Shown here: positions 12,053 through 22,442 of the stretch, in pieces
How the letters are laid out: each line of letters opens with the position of its first letter
Position numbering within the stretch: position 1 is the stretch's first letter
Assembly (NCBI RefSeq): GCF_010015445.1
Contig: NC_053120.1
Span: 607,590-671,589 of the forward strand
Direction: 5' to 3'
Length of the DNA stretch: 64,000 bases
Origin: Perca fluviatilis
Taxonomy: Eukaryota; Chordata; Actinopteri; Perciformes; Percidae
The notes under the pieces: model-generated
What the model was told of the DNA's origin: nothing
Seen by the model: only the letters and a program-made list of their open reading frames with translations
Database searches by the model: none
Position numbers and translations under genes: made by a program

Positions 12053-12415
12053 GTATCTGAACCATCAAACTTCAACAACTAACAAATGTGCAAACTCAGA
12101 CTTCCATTTTCTTTCATGTTTTCTTCCAAAAAGGAGAAAAGCTGACACCAAATAAGGCTGATTTTTATTATCGTTTATCGTTCGTTCGTTGGTTTGTTTT
12201 TAACATAAAATGGGACGCTTTGGAGGTTTTTTTTCGGGTTCTCTCCAACAACTGACAGTAAAACTTTAGTATCACAGTATGCAGCTCCCATCTGGAGTTA
12301 TACTGCGACTTCTCCTCCACATTTAAAGGGACAGTTCAGAGGCTTTCGTGTCTTTCTTTACTTTCTTTCTTTTATACGTTTCTCTCCAGTGTTTCCTCTA
12401 TGTTGATTTGACCAT
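12053..12415. other. No gene recognised
   Basis: Mixed intron-like sequence. It contains TTTAAAGGGACAGTTCAG at about 12322, a phrase common at the edges of teleost interspersed repeats, but no element boundaries could be drawn. Confidence 0.4.
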
Positions 12416-13927
12416 GGAGGTCCTGTATCAGTCTATAGGTCCTGTATTAGTCTATAGGTCTTGTATTAGTCTATAGGTCCTGTATTAGTCTATAGGTCCT
12501 GTATCAGTCTATAGGTCCTGTAGGTCCTGTATTAGTCTATAGGTCCTGTATCAGTCTATATGTCCTGTATCAGTCTATAGGTCCTGTATTAGTCTATAGG
12601 TCTTGTATCAGTCTATAGGTCCTGTATTAGTCTATAGGTCCTGTATTAGCCTAAAGGTCCTGTATTAGCCTAAAGGTCCTGTATTAGCCTAAAGGTCCTG
12701 TATTAGCCTATAGGTCCTGTATTAGCCTATAGGTCCTGTATTAGCCTAAAGGTCCTGTATTAGCCTAAAGGTCCTGTATTAGCCTAAAGGTCCTGTATTA
12801 GCCTATAGGTCCTGTATCAGTCTATAGGTCCTGTATTAGCCTATAGGTCCTGTATCAGTCTATAGGTCCTGTATCAGCCTATAGGTCCTGTATCAGCCTA
12901 TAGGTCCTGTATCAGTCTATAGGTCCTGTATCAGTCTATAGGTCCTGTATCAGTCTATAGGTCCTGTATCAGTCTATAGGTCCTGTATTAGTCTATAGGT
13001 CCTGTATTAGTCTATAGGTCCTGTATCAGTCTATAGGTCCTGTATTAGTCTATAGGTCCTGTATCAGTCTATAGGTCCTGTATCAGTCTATAGATCCTGT
13101 ATCAGTCTATAGGTCCTGTATTAGTCTATAGGTCCTGTATCAGTCTATAGGTCCTGTATCAGTCTATAGATCCTGTATCAGTCTATAGGTCCTGTATCAG
13201 TCTATAGGTCCTATATTAGTCTATAGGTCTTGTATTAGTCTATAGGTCCTATATTAGTCTATAGGTCCTGTATTAGTCTATAGGTCCTGTATTAGTCTAT
13301 AGGTCCTGTATTAGTCTATAGGTCCTGTATTAGTCTATAGGTCCTGTATCAGTCTATAGGTCCTGTATCAGTCTATAGATCCTGTATCAGTCTATAGGTC
13401 CTGTATCAGTCTATAGGTCCTGTATCAGTCTATAGGTCCTGTATCAGTCTATAGGTCCTGTATTAGTCTATAGGTCCTGTATCAGTCTATAGGTCCTGTA
13501 TCAGTCTATAGATCCTGTATCAGTCTATAGGTCCTGTATCAGTCTATAGGTCCTATATTAGTCTATAGGTCCTGTATCAGTCTATAGGTCCTGTATCAGT
13601 CTATAGATCCTGTATCAGTCTATAGGTCCTGTATCAGTCTATAGATCCTGTATCAGTCTATAGGTCCTGTATCAGTCTATAGGTCCTGTATCAGTCTATA
13701 GGTCCTATATTAGTCTATAGGTCCTGTATTAGTCTATAGGTCCTATATTAGTCTATAGGTCCTGTATTAGTCTATAGGTCCTATATTAGTCTATAGGTCC
13801 TGTATTAGTCTATAGGTCCTGTATTAGTCTATAGGTCCTGTATCAGTCTATAGGTCCTGTATCAGTCTATAGATCCTGTATCAGTCTATAGGTCCTGTAT
13901 CAGTCTATAGGTCCTGTATCAGTCTGT
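12416..13927. repeat. 19-bp minisatellite
   Basis: About 79 copies of GGTCCTGTATCAGTCTATA with two main variants (TATTAG for TATCAG and CTAAAG for CTATAG). The variants are clustered: the AGCCTAAAG type sits near 12650-12800 and the AGATCC type in the right half. This indicates local spread by unequal exchange. The array stops about 20 bp from the donor of the PDZ1 exon at 13947. Confidence 0.97.
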
Positions 13928-13946
13928 CTCTGGCGGCGTTCCCTAC

Positions 13947-14151
13947 CGTGCCGATGGCGTCCGTGGCCGGTAACGATGGTGGCGATGGCGGTGCTGCCGA
14001 CGCGTTGAGCGGGCGGTCCCTCGCCACCACCAGCTCCACGCCGTCTCCGGTCTGCTGCAGCAGCGCCAGCGCCTGCTGGTGGCCGATGCCCGGCTCCAGA
14101 GGACTACCGTTTATCACCAGGATCTGGTCCCTCTCCTGCAGACGCCCGTCC
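13947..14151 (-). CDS. patj: PATJ-like exon: PDZ1 C-terminal half
   Basis: 205-nt exon with acceptor GTGTCTTCAG before 14151 and donor GTAGGG after 13947. Its first base completes the Arg codon left by the exon at 17571. It then reads DGRLQERDQILVINGS, a GHQQALALLQQ helix and VELVVARD, the classic second half of PATJ/MPDZ PDZ1, followed by a Pro/Ser/Ala linker ending in phase 0. No stop or indel is visible, so this exon looks intact. It belongs to the same minus-strand gene. Confidence 0.85.
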
Positions 14152-14159
14152 CTGAAGAC

Positions 14160-14449
14160 ACAAAAACCAGAAGGCTGTGGAATAGTTTACCTCCTTATAT
14201 CAGGGAATGCTCCTCTCTTATAGAGTTTAAACGACGATTTGAAAGCTTACTTTTTCACCTCTGGCTTTTGATCATCTATGAGTGCTGCGTTAATGATGTG
14301 AGAGGATTTTAGTAGTATTTACTAGTGGCAAGGTCCGGAATTTAAAGGTCTTGAATATTGTTTTATTTTATTTTTTGTACAGCACTGTGGTCAACTTTTA
14401 TTGTATTAATATGTGCTTTATAGATAAATTGAACATTGAACATTGAACG
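14160..14449 (+). mobile_element. 5'-truncated LINE 3' end
   Basis: The plus strand encodes RLWNSLPPYIRECSS, then EFKRRFESLLF. This is the typical C-terminal tail of fish L2/CR1/Rex-type LINE reverse transcriptases, where the pattern is WN.LP..IR...S...FK. It is followed by an AT-rich 3' UTR ending in a tandem ATTGAAC tail (14428-14448), as LINE 3' ends often do. Only the last 46 or so codons remain. The element lies antisense to the PDZ gene, and its 5' truncation point abuts the PDZ1 acceptor. Confidence 0.75.
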
Positions 14450-14519
14450 CCACACAGGAGTTCACAATAACCTCCTACAGAATCCCTTTTATTAAAGAAA
14501 GTCGGGAAAGATAGTCAGA

Positions 14520-15695
14520 TTACGACTTTTTCTGAAAATATTACGACTTTTCCCAAAATATTACAACTTTTCTCAAACTATTACAACTTTTACTTCTTTC
14601 CCAAAATATTACGACTTTTCTCAAACTATTACAACTTTTACTTCTTTCCCAAAATATTACGACTTTTGTCAAACTATTACAACTTTTACTTCTTTCCCAA
14701 AATATTACGACTTTTCTCAAACTATTACAACTTTTACTTCTTTCTCAAAATATTACGACTTTTGTCAAACTATTACAACTTTTACTTCTTTCCCAAAATA
14801 TTACGACTTTTCTCAAACTATTACAACTTTTACTTCTTTCCCAAAATATTACGACTTTTCTCAAACTATTACAACTTTTACTTCTTTCCCAAAATATTAC
14901 GACTTTTCCCAAAATATGACTTACTTTTTTGCCAAAATATTACATTTCCCAAAATATTACGACTTTTCCCAAAACTATTACAACTTTTACTTCTTTCCCA
15001 AAATATTACGACTTTTCCCAAAATAAGACTTTTACTTTTTTCCCAAATAATACGACTTTTCCCAAAATATTACGACTTTTCTCAAAATATCACGACTTTT
15101 CCCAAAATTTTACAACTTTTACGACTTTTCCCAAAATATGACTTTTACTTTTTTGCCAAAATATTACGACTTTTCTCAAAATATCACGACTTTTCTCAAA
15201 ATATTACGACTTTTCCCAAAATGTTACAACTTTTACAACTTTTCCCAAAATATTATGACTTTTACTTTTTTGCCAAAATATTACGACTTTACCCAAAATA
15301 TTACGACTTTTCCCAAAATATGACTTTTAATTTTTTCCCAAAATATTACGACTTTTCCCAAAATATAACGATTTTTTTTCCTCAAAATATTACGACTTAC
15401 TTTAAAAAAAAAAAATATTATGACTTTTCCCCAAAATATGAATTTTACATTTTTTGCCAAAATATTACCACTTTTCCCAAATATATTACAACTTTTACTT
15501 CTTTCCCAAAATATTACGACTTTTCCCAAAATATGACTTTTTTTTCCTCTAAATATTATGACGTACTTTTTTGCCAAAATATTATGAATTTTCCCCAAAA
15601 GATTATGACTTTTACATTTTTCACAAAATATTACTACTTTCAATTCTTTCCCAAAATATTACGACTTTTCTCAAAATATTACGACTTTTCTCAAG
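14520..15695. repeat. 20-bp TTACGACTTTTCCCAAAATA minisatellite
   Basis: Degenerate array of ATTACGACTTTTCCCAAAAT with the variants ACAACTTTTACTTC and CTCAAACT. The same family fills the intron at 18630-20080 and a stub at 20580-20670. Confidence 0.93.
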
Positions 15696-15769
15696 TCAAA
15701 TGAAGTGCCACAAGCATTGAAAAAAAATATATTTTTAAAAGCCTGGAGAAAAGAACCTTAGTCATAAAC

Positions 15770-17570
15770 ATGACTAGCATGGAGCTAGCATGCAGCTAGT
15801 CATGGAGCCAGTCATGGACCTAGTCATGGAGCTAGTCATGGATCTAGTCATGCACCTAGTCGTGGAGCCAGTCGTGGAGCCAGCATGCAGCTAGTCATGG
15901 AGCCAGTCATGGATCTAGTCATGCACCTAGTCGTGGAGCCAGTCGTGGAGCCAGCATGCAGCTAGTCATGGAGCCAGTCATGGATCTAGTCATGGACCTA
16001 GTCGTGGAGCCAGTCGTGGAGCCAGTCGTGGAGCCAGTCGTGGATCTAGTCATAGATCTAGTCATGGAGCCAGTCATGGACCTAGTCGTGGAGCCAGTCG
16101 TGGAGCCAGTCGTGGAGCCAGTCGTGGATCTAGTCATAGATCTAGTCATGGAGCCAGTCATGGAGCCAGTCCTGGAGCCAGTCCTGGAGCCAGTCCTGGA
16201 GCCAGTCATAGATCTAGTCATGGAGCCAGTCATGGAGCCTGTCATGGAGCCTGTCATGGAGCCAGTCATAGATCTAGTCATGGAGCCTGTCATGGAGCCT
16301 GTCATAGAGCCTGTCATGGACCTAGTCATGGACCTAGTCATGGACCTAGTCATGGACCTAGTCATGGAGCCAGTCATGGAGCCAGTCATGGATCTAGTCA
16401 TGGAGCCTGTCATGGAGCCTGTCATGGAGCCAGTCATGGAGCCAGTCATGGACCTAGTCATGGACCTAGTCATGGAGCCAGTCATGGAGCTAGTCCTGGA
16501 GCTAGTCCTGGAGCCAGTCATGGAGCCAGTCATGGATCTAGTCGTGGAGCCAGTCGTGGAGCCAGTCGTGGAGCCGGGAGCCAGTCCTGGAGCCAGTCGT
16601 GGAGCCAGTCATGGATCTAGTCATGGAGCCAGTCATGGGGGGCCGTTGAGCTAGTCGTGGAGCTAGTCGTGGAGCCAGTCGTGGAGCCAGTCGTGGAGCC
16701 AGTCGTGGATCCAGTCATGGATCTAGTCATGGAGCCAGTCATGGAGCTAGTCATGGAGCCAGTCCTGGAGCCAGTCCTGGAGCCAGTCCTGGAGCCAGTC
16801 GTGGAGCCAGTCGTGGAGCCAGTCATAGATCTAGTCATGGAGCCTGTCATGGAGCCTGTCATGGAGCCTGTCATGGAGCCTGTCATGGACCTAGTCATGG
16901 ACCTAGTCATGGAGCCAGTCATGGAGCCAGTCATGGATCTAGTCATGGAGCCAGTCCTGGAGCCAGTCCTGGAGCCAGTCCTGGAGCCAGTCCTGGAGCC
17001 AGTCATGGAGCCAGTCGTGGAGCCAGTCATAGATCTAGTCATGGAGCCTGTCATGGAGCCAGTCATAGATCTAGTCATGGAGCCTGTCATGGAGCCTGTC
17101 ATGGAGCCTGTCATGGACCTAGTCATGGACCTAGTCATGGAGCCTGTCATGGAGCCTGTCATGGAGCCAGTCATAGATCTAGTCATGGAGCCTGTCATGG
17201 AGCCTGTCATGGAGCCAGTCATGGAGCCAGTCATGGATCTAGTCATGGAGCCAGTCCTGGAGCCAGTCCTGGAGCCAGTCCTGGAGCCAGTCGTGGAGCC
17301 TGGGCCGTGTAGCTAGGTCATAGATCTAGTCATGGAGCCTGTCATGGAGCCAGTCATGGACCTAGTCATGGACCTAGTCATGGAGCCAGTCATGGAGCCA
17401 GTCATGGATCTAGTCATGGAGCCTGTCATGGAGCCTGTCATGGAGCCTGTCATGGAGCCAGTCATGGAGCCTGTCATGGAGCCAGTCATGGACCTAGTCA
17501 TGGACCTAGTCATGGAGCTAGTCATGGAGCCAGTCATGGAGCCAGTCATGGAGCCAGTCATGGAGCTAAC
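15770..17570. repeat. 12-bp AGTCATGGAGCC minisatellite
   Basis: About 150 copies of a 12-bp unit with variants (GTCGTGGAGCC, GTCCTGGAGCC, GATCTAGTCAT, GACCTAGTCAT) arranged in recurring higher-order blocks of about 200-300 bp. The open frames ([16 protein letters not shown]) are artefacts of a period divisible by three. The array ends exactly at the donor of the PDZ1 exon. Confidence 0.97.
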
Positions 17571-17713
17571 CTGTGAGCGACGCCTCCGGGCTGGATGTGT
17601 TTGACGAAGACGCCATGACTGCTGCCGCTTCCTGCCGGATTCAGACCCACAACGCTGAAGCCCAGACCGCCGGACGGAGGTCGAGTCAGCTGACACAGCG
17701 CCGTTTGACGGCC
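17571..17713 (-). CDS. patj: PATJ-like exon: PDZ1 N-terminal half
   Basis: The exon encodes [16 protein letters not shown], then [22 protein letters not shown] is the carboxylate-binding loop, and [11 protein letters not shown] is beta3 of PDZ1. The donor is GTTAGC, immediately inside the 12-bp array. It leaves two bases of the Arg codon, completed by the exon at 14151. The best acceptor is the TAG at the end of a (TG)n tract (before 17713); another AG lies further in (GTGTCAG before CTGACTCG). Both give phase 0, which does not match the one-base overhang of the exon at 18245, so a base may be lost or an exon boundary mis-set. The domain call is firm; the upstream junction is not. Confidence 0.8.
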
Positions 17714-17801
<88 letters not shown>

Positions 17802-18088
17802 ACACACGCAGAGACACACACACACACACACAGAGACACACACACACACGCAGAGACACACACACACGCAGAGACAGACACACACACACGCAGAGACACG
17901 CAGAGACACACACACACGCAGAGACAGACACACACACACGCAGAGACACACACACACGCAGAGACAGACACACACACACGCAGAGACACACACACACACA
18001 CACACAGAGACACACACACACAGAAACAGACGCACAGAGACCGACACACACACACACACACACACAAAGACACACACACGCAGAGACC

Positions 18089-18131
<43 letters not shown>
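17714..18131. repeat. (CA)n / CACGCAGAGA microsatellite
   Basis: Pure CA at 17716-17798, then CA interrupted by GCAGAGACA. On the gene strand the TG tract runs straight into the TAG acceptor of the PDZ1 exon. Confidence 0.97.
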
Positions 18132-18132
<1 letters not shown>

Positions 18133-18244
18133 AATGTAACCAGGTACATTTACTCGAGTACTGTTTACAGTGTGGTATTAGTACTTTGAATACACCCAGA
18201 TGTATTTATGTATGCGTGGCGTGCGTTTCTGTGGCTCCGCCCAC

Positions 18245-18418
18245 CTTGGCGGGCGGCGATGATCCATTGCTGCAGGAGGAGGTCAGAAGGGGGCGGAGCC
18301 TGATGGACGGAGACGAGCCATTCATTAGTCAGGGAGGAGGGGGGGAGACAGAGGGGGGCTGCTGGCTGGGTCAACGGCGCTCAGGATCAGCTGACCCTTC
18401 CTGGAGAACGTGAAGTCA
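18245..18418 (-). CDS. patj: PATJ-like exon: linker before PDZ1, frameshifted
   Basis: After acceptor CTCCTGCAG (before 18418) it reads DFTFSRKGQLILSAVDP. This resembles the conserved FDFSRKG segment between the L27 domain and PDZ1 of PATJ, and is the main reason for naming PATJ over MPDZ. After a Pro/Ser stretch this frame hits a TAA. The +1 frame reads on through SDLLLQQWIIAARQ to a GTGGGC donor, matching the helical QQMAQGRQ-type segment before PDZ1. The switch falls at a C-homopolymer (about 18336-18352), so a one-base homopolymer miscall is the simplest explanation. The L27 exon expected upstream was not found in the window. Confidence 0.65.
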
Positions 18419-18449
18419 CTGCAGGAGTCTGGGGAGACTGCTCAGCTAC

Positions 18450-18580
18450 AGGGGGAGGAGGGGGAGGGAGAGGGGAGGAGAGGGGGAGGAGAGGGGGAGG
18501 AGAGGGGGAGGAGAGGGGAGGAGAGTGGGGGAGGGAGAAGAGAGGGGGAGAGTGGGAGAGAGAGGGGGAGAGAGGGAGAC
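18450..18580. repeat. GGGAGGA-rich tract
   Basis: Purine-rich (GGGGGAGGAGA)n of about 125 bp immediately upstream of the linker exon on the gene strand, where it reads as a long C/T-rich tract before the acceptor. Confidence 0.9.
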
Positions 18581-18619
18581 ACTTTCTATAAAACTATAAA
18601 GTCATTAGATACACTTGAT

Positions 18620-20080
18620 TTTTGACTTTTCTCGAAATATTACGAATTTCTCGAAAGGTTACGAATTTTTCTCAAAATATTACGAATTTCTAAATATATT
18701 ATTTATACTATAAAAAAGTCGTAATTTTCCCAAAATATTACGACATTTCCCCAAAATATTATAACTTTTACACTTTTCCCAAAATATTACAACTTTTAAT
18801 TCTTTCCCAAAATATTACTACTTCTCAAAATTTTCTGACTTTTCCCCAAAATATAACTTAATTCTTTCCCAAAATATTACGACTTCTCAAAATTTTCTGA
18901 CTTTTCTCTCAAAATATTACGACTTTTCCCCAAAATATTATAACTTTTAATTCTTTCCCAAAATATTGCGACTTTTCTCAAAATTTCTGACTTTTATCTC
19001 AAAATATTACGACTTTTCCCCAAAATATTATAACTTTTACACTTTTCCCAAAATATTACAACTTTTAATTCTTTCCCAAAATATTACGACTTTTCTCAAA
19101 ATGTTCTGACTTTTCTCTCAAAATATTACGACTTTTCCCCAAAATATTATAACTTTATTTCCCAAAATATTACGACTTTTCTCGAAATTTTCTGACTTTT
19201 CTCTCAAAATATTACGACTTTTCCCCGAAATATTACAACTTTTAATTCTTTCCCAAAATATTACGACTTTTTTTTCCTCAAAATATTACAACTTTTTTTT
19301 CCTCAAAATATTGCAACTTTTCCCCAAAATATTATAACTTTTACACTTTTCCCCAAATATTACAACTTTTCTCAAAATTTTCTGACTTTTCTCTCAAAAT
19401 ATTACAACTTTTAATTCTTTCCCAAAATATTACGACTTTTCCCCAAAATATTACAACTTTTAATTCTTTCCCAAAATATTACGACTTTTTTTTCCTCAAA
19501 ATATTACGACTTTTCCCCAAAATATTATAACTTTTACACTTTTCCCAAAATATTACAACTTTTAATTCTTTCCCAAAATATTACGACTTTTTTTTTTCCT
19601 CAAAATATTACGACTTTTCCCCAAAATATTATAACTTTTACACTTTTCCCAAAATATTAAAACTTTTAATTCTTTCCGAAAATATTACGACTTTTCTCAA
19701 AATTTTCTGACTTTTCTCTCAAAATTTTCTGACTTTTATCTCAAAATATTACGACTTTTCCCCAAAATATAACTTTTACACTTTTCCCAAAATATTACAA
19801 CTTTTAATTCTTTCCCAAAATATTACGACTTCTCAAAATTTTCTGACTTTTCTCTCAAAATATTACGACTTTTCCCCAAAATATTATAACTTTTACACTT
19901 TTCCCAAAATATTACAACTTTTAATTCTTTCCCAAAATATTACGACTTTTCTCAAAATTTTCTGTCTTTTCTCTCAAAATATTATAACTTTTACACTTTT
20001 CCCAAAATATTACAACTTTTAATTATTTCCCAAAATATTACGACTTTTCTTAAAATTTTCTGACTTTTCTCTCAAAATAT
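18620..20080. repeat. ATTACGACTTTTCTC minisatellite (second array)
   Basis: Same 20-bp family as 14520-15695, here arranged in a longer order: ATTACGACTTTTCCCC, ATTATAACTTTTACAC, ATTACAACTTTTAATTC, TTTTCTGACTTTTCTCTC. The composite unit is about 130 bp. Confidence 0.93.
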
Positions 20081-20082
20081 TT

Positions 20083-20500
20083 TTTACATGTTGTGATTTG
20101 TAGAGTCAACATAACATGAGACACAGCCATCTTCTATCCGTAAACAAACCGGGAACTATATTCTCAGACAGGCTTGCTGCGAGCATATCACTCCGCCCAA
20201 GTACTATATTCTTCCGCACATTAGTTCCTGAGGTTACGGTTAGCGCAATGTCACGCTGACTCTACAAATCACAACATGTAAATAGGAACATGTTGGAGTT
20301 ATTTTGTCACTTATTCGGAGCAGTAGGCTAGTTGGAACCAGTTACCTGCAGGTTCTGTGCTAGGCTAAGCTAATGCTGGAGCCGTCAGACAGCGTTACAG
20401 CACTGAGATGAGAAGGGTATGTATGGACTAGTCTAACTCTGGGGGTTACGGTGAATAAGATGAAGTCCCAATAAGTTGGAGTGTTCCTTTAATACTGTAT
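20083..20500. mobile_element. Foldback interspersed element
   Basis: A perfect 26-bp inverted repeat (TTTACATGTTGTGATTTG... at 20083-20108 and its complement at 20257-20282) brackets 148 bp. The sequence then continues to GGAGTGTTCCTTTAA near 20494, a phrase I associate with a common teleost interspersed repeat. No target duplication is clear because the left side is the minisatellite. Confidence 0.6.
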
Positions 20501-20559
20501 GTAAATGTGTCCATTTCCCTGTTGTATATATGATATATGATCCTGCTAATAATGAAGCC

Positions 20560-20690
20560 TCTTTAAATATTAATATTACAACTTTATCAAATTATTACGA
20601 CTTTTTATGTCAAAAAGTTACAACTTTTTGTCTCAAAATATTACAACTTTTCCCAAATATTAGGACTTTTTTTTTTTACCAAAAATAAGC
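20560..20690. repeat. Stub of the TTACGACTTTT minisatellite
   Basis: About five degenerate units (ATTACAACTTT..., ATTACGACTTTTT) on the far side of the foldback element. This implies that the element interrupts an older array. Confidence 0.8.
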
Positions 20691-20727
20691 ACAAAAAACC
20701 CGATTTGTTCATTTGTAATTAATAGAG

Positions 20728-20771
20728 AGACAGACAGACAGAGAGCAAAGAGAGAGAGAGGAGAGGGGGGG

Positions 20772-20802
<31 letters not shown>

Positions 20803-20915
20803 AGGGGGGGGGGGGGAGGGGGGGGGGGGGCGGAAGGGGGGGGGGGGGGGGGGGGAGAGGGGGGAGAGGGGGGGGGGGCCGAGGGGGGGGGGGGGGGGGG
20901 GAGGGGGGGCGGGCT
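20728..20915. repeat. Poly-G/GA tract
   Basis: (GA)n passing into about 140 bp that is more than 90% G with scattered A. It is either a strong G-quadruplex former or a sequencing artefact next to a gap. Confidence 0.85.
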
Positions 20916-20929
20916 TTGTTCCGGTTGGT

Positions 20930-21942
20930 CGGTTTCTTTGGTCTCCTCTCTCTCTCCCCCTCTCCCCCCTCTCTCTCTTTCCCCCTCTTCTCTCTCCTCT
21001 CCTCTCTCCCTCTCTCCTCTCCTCCTCCTCTGTCCCCTCTCCCCTCTGTCTCCCCCTCTCTCTCCCTCTCTCCCTCTCTCTCTCCCCTCTGTCTCTCTGC
21101 CTCTCTCTCTCTCCCCTCTCCTCCCTCTCTCTGTCTCCTCTCTCTCTCTCCTCTCTCTCTCTCCTCTCTCTCCCCCCTCTCCTCTCTCTTCTCTCTGTCC
21201 TCTCTGTCTCCTCCCCTCTCTCTCTCTCCTCTCTCTCTCTCCTCTCTCTGCTCCTCTCTCCTCTCTCTCTCTCTCCTCTCTCCTCTGTCTCTCTCTCTCT
21301 CTCCTCTGTCTCTCTCCTCTCCTCTCTCTCCTCCTCTGTCTCCCTCTGTCTCTCTCTCCTCTCCTCTCTCTCTCTCTCTGTCTCTCTCTCTCTCCTCTCT
21401 CCTCTCTCTCCTCTCCCTCTCCTGTCTCTCCTCTGTCTCTCCTCCTCCTCTGCTCTCCTCTGTCTGCTCTCTCCCTCTCTCTCTCTTCTCTGCTCTCTCC
21501 TTCTCTCCTCTTTTTTCTCTCTCTCTCTCTCTGCCTCTCTCTCTCTCCTCTCTCCCCTCTCCTCTCTCTCTCTCTTCTGTCCTCTCTCCTCCTCCCTCTC
21601 TCTCTCTCTCTCTGTCTCTCTCTCCCTCTCTCTCTCCCCTCTGCCTCTCTCTCCTCTGTCTCCTCTCTCTCTCCTCTTCTCCTCTCTCTCTGTCTCTCTC
21701 TCTCTCTGTCCTCTCTCTCCTCTCTGTCTCTCTCTCCTCTCCTCTCTCTCTCTCTGTCCTCTCCTCCCCTCTCCTCTCTCCCTCTCTTTCTCTCTCTCTC
21801 CTCTGTCTCCTCCCCTCTCTGTCTTCTCCTCTCCTCTCTCCTCCTCTCCTCTGCTCTCCTCCTCTCTCTCTCCTCCCTCTCTTCTCTCTCCTCTGCTGTC
21901 TCCCTCTCCTCCTCCTCTCTCTCTCTGTCTCCTCTCCCCGCA
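20930..21942. repeat. (CT)n / (CCTCT)n polypyrimidine tract
   Basis: About 1 kb of almost pure pyrimidine on plus, running into the 500-N gap. Confidence 0.95.
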
Positions 21943-22442
21943 NNNNNNNNNNNNNNNNNNNNNNNNNNNNNNNNNNNNNNNNNNNNNNNNNNNNNNNNNN
22001 NNNNNNNNNNNNNNNNNNNNNNNNNNNNNNNNNNNNNNNNNNNNNNNNNNNNNNNNNNNNNNNNNNNNNNNNNNNNNNNNNNNNNNNNNNNNNNNNNNNN
22101 NNNNNNNNNNNNNNNNNNNNNNNNNNNNNNNNNNNNNNNNNNNNNNNNNNNNNNNNNNNNNNNNNNNNNNNNNNNNNNNNNNNNNNNNNNNNNNNNNNNN
22201 NNNNNNNNNNNNNNNNNNNNNNNNNNNNNNNNNNNNNNNNNNNNNNNNNNNNNNNNNNNNNNNNNNNNNNNNNNNNNNNNNNNNNNNNNNNNNNNNNNNN
22301 NNNNNNNNNNNNNNNNNNNNNNNNNNNNNNNNNNNNNNNNNNNNNNNNNNNNNNNNNNNNNNNNNNNNNNNNNNNNNNNNNNNNNNNNNNNNNNNNNNNN
22401 NNNNNNNNNNNNNNNNNNNNNNNNNNNNNNNNNNNNNNNNNN
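21943..22442. other. Assembly gap, 500 N
   Basis: Exactly 500 N, the same size as the gap at 42147-42646, so a placeholder of unknown true length. The left terminus of piggyBac copy 1 may lie here. Confidence 0.98.

Noticed and set aside
15919..17604. Repeat proteins MEPVMEPV and MTGSMTGS
   Set aside because: Translations of the 12-bp minisatellite on both strands; open only because the unit is a multiple of three.
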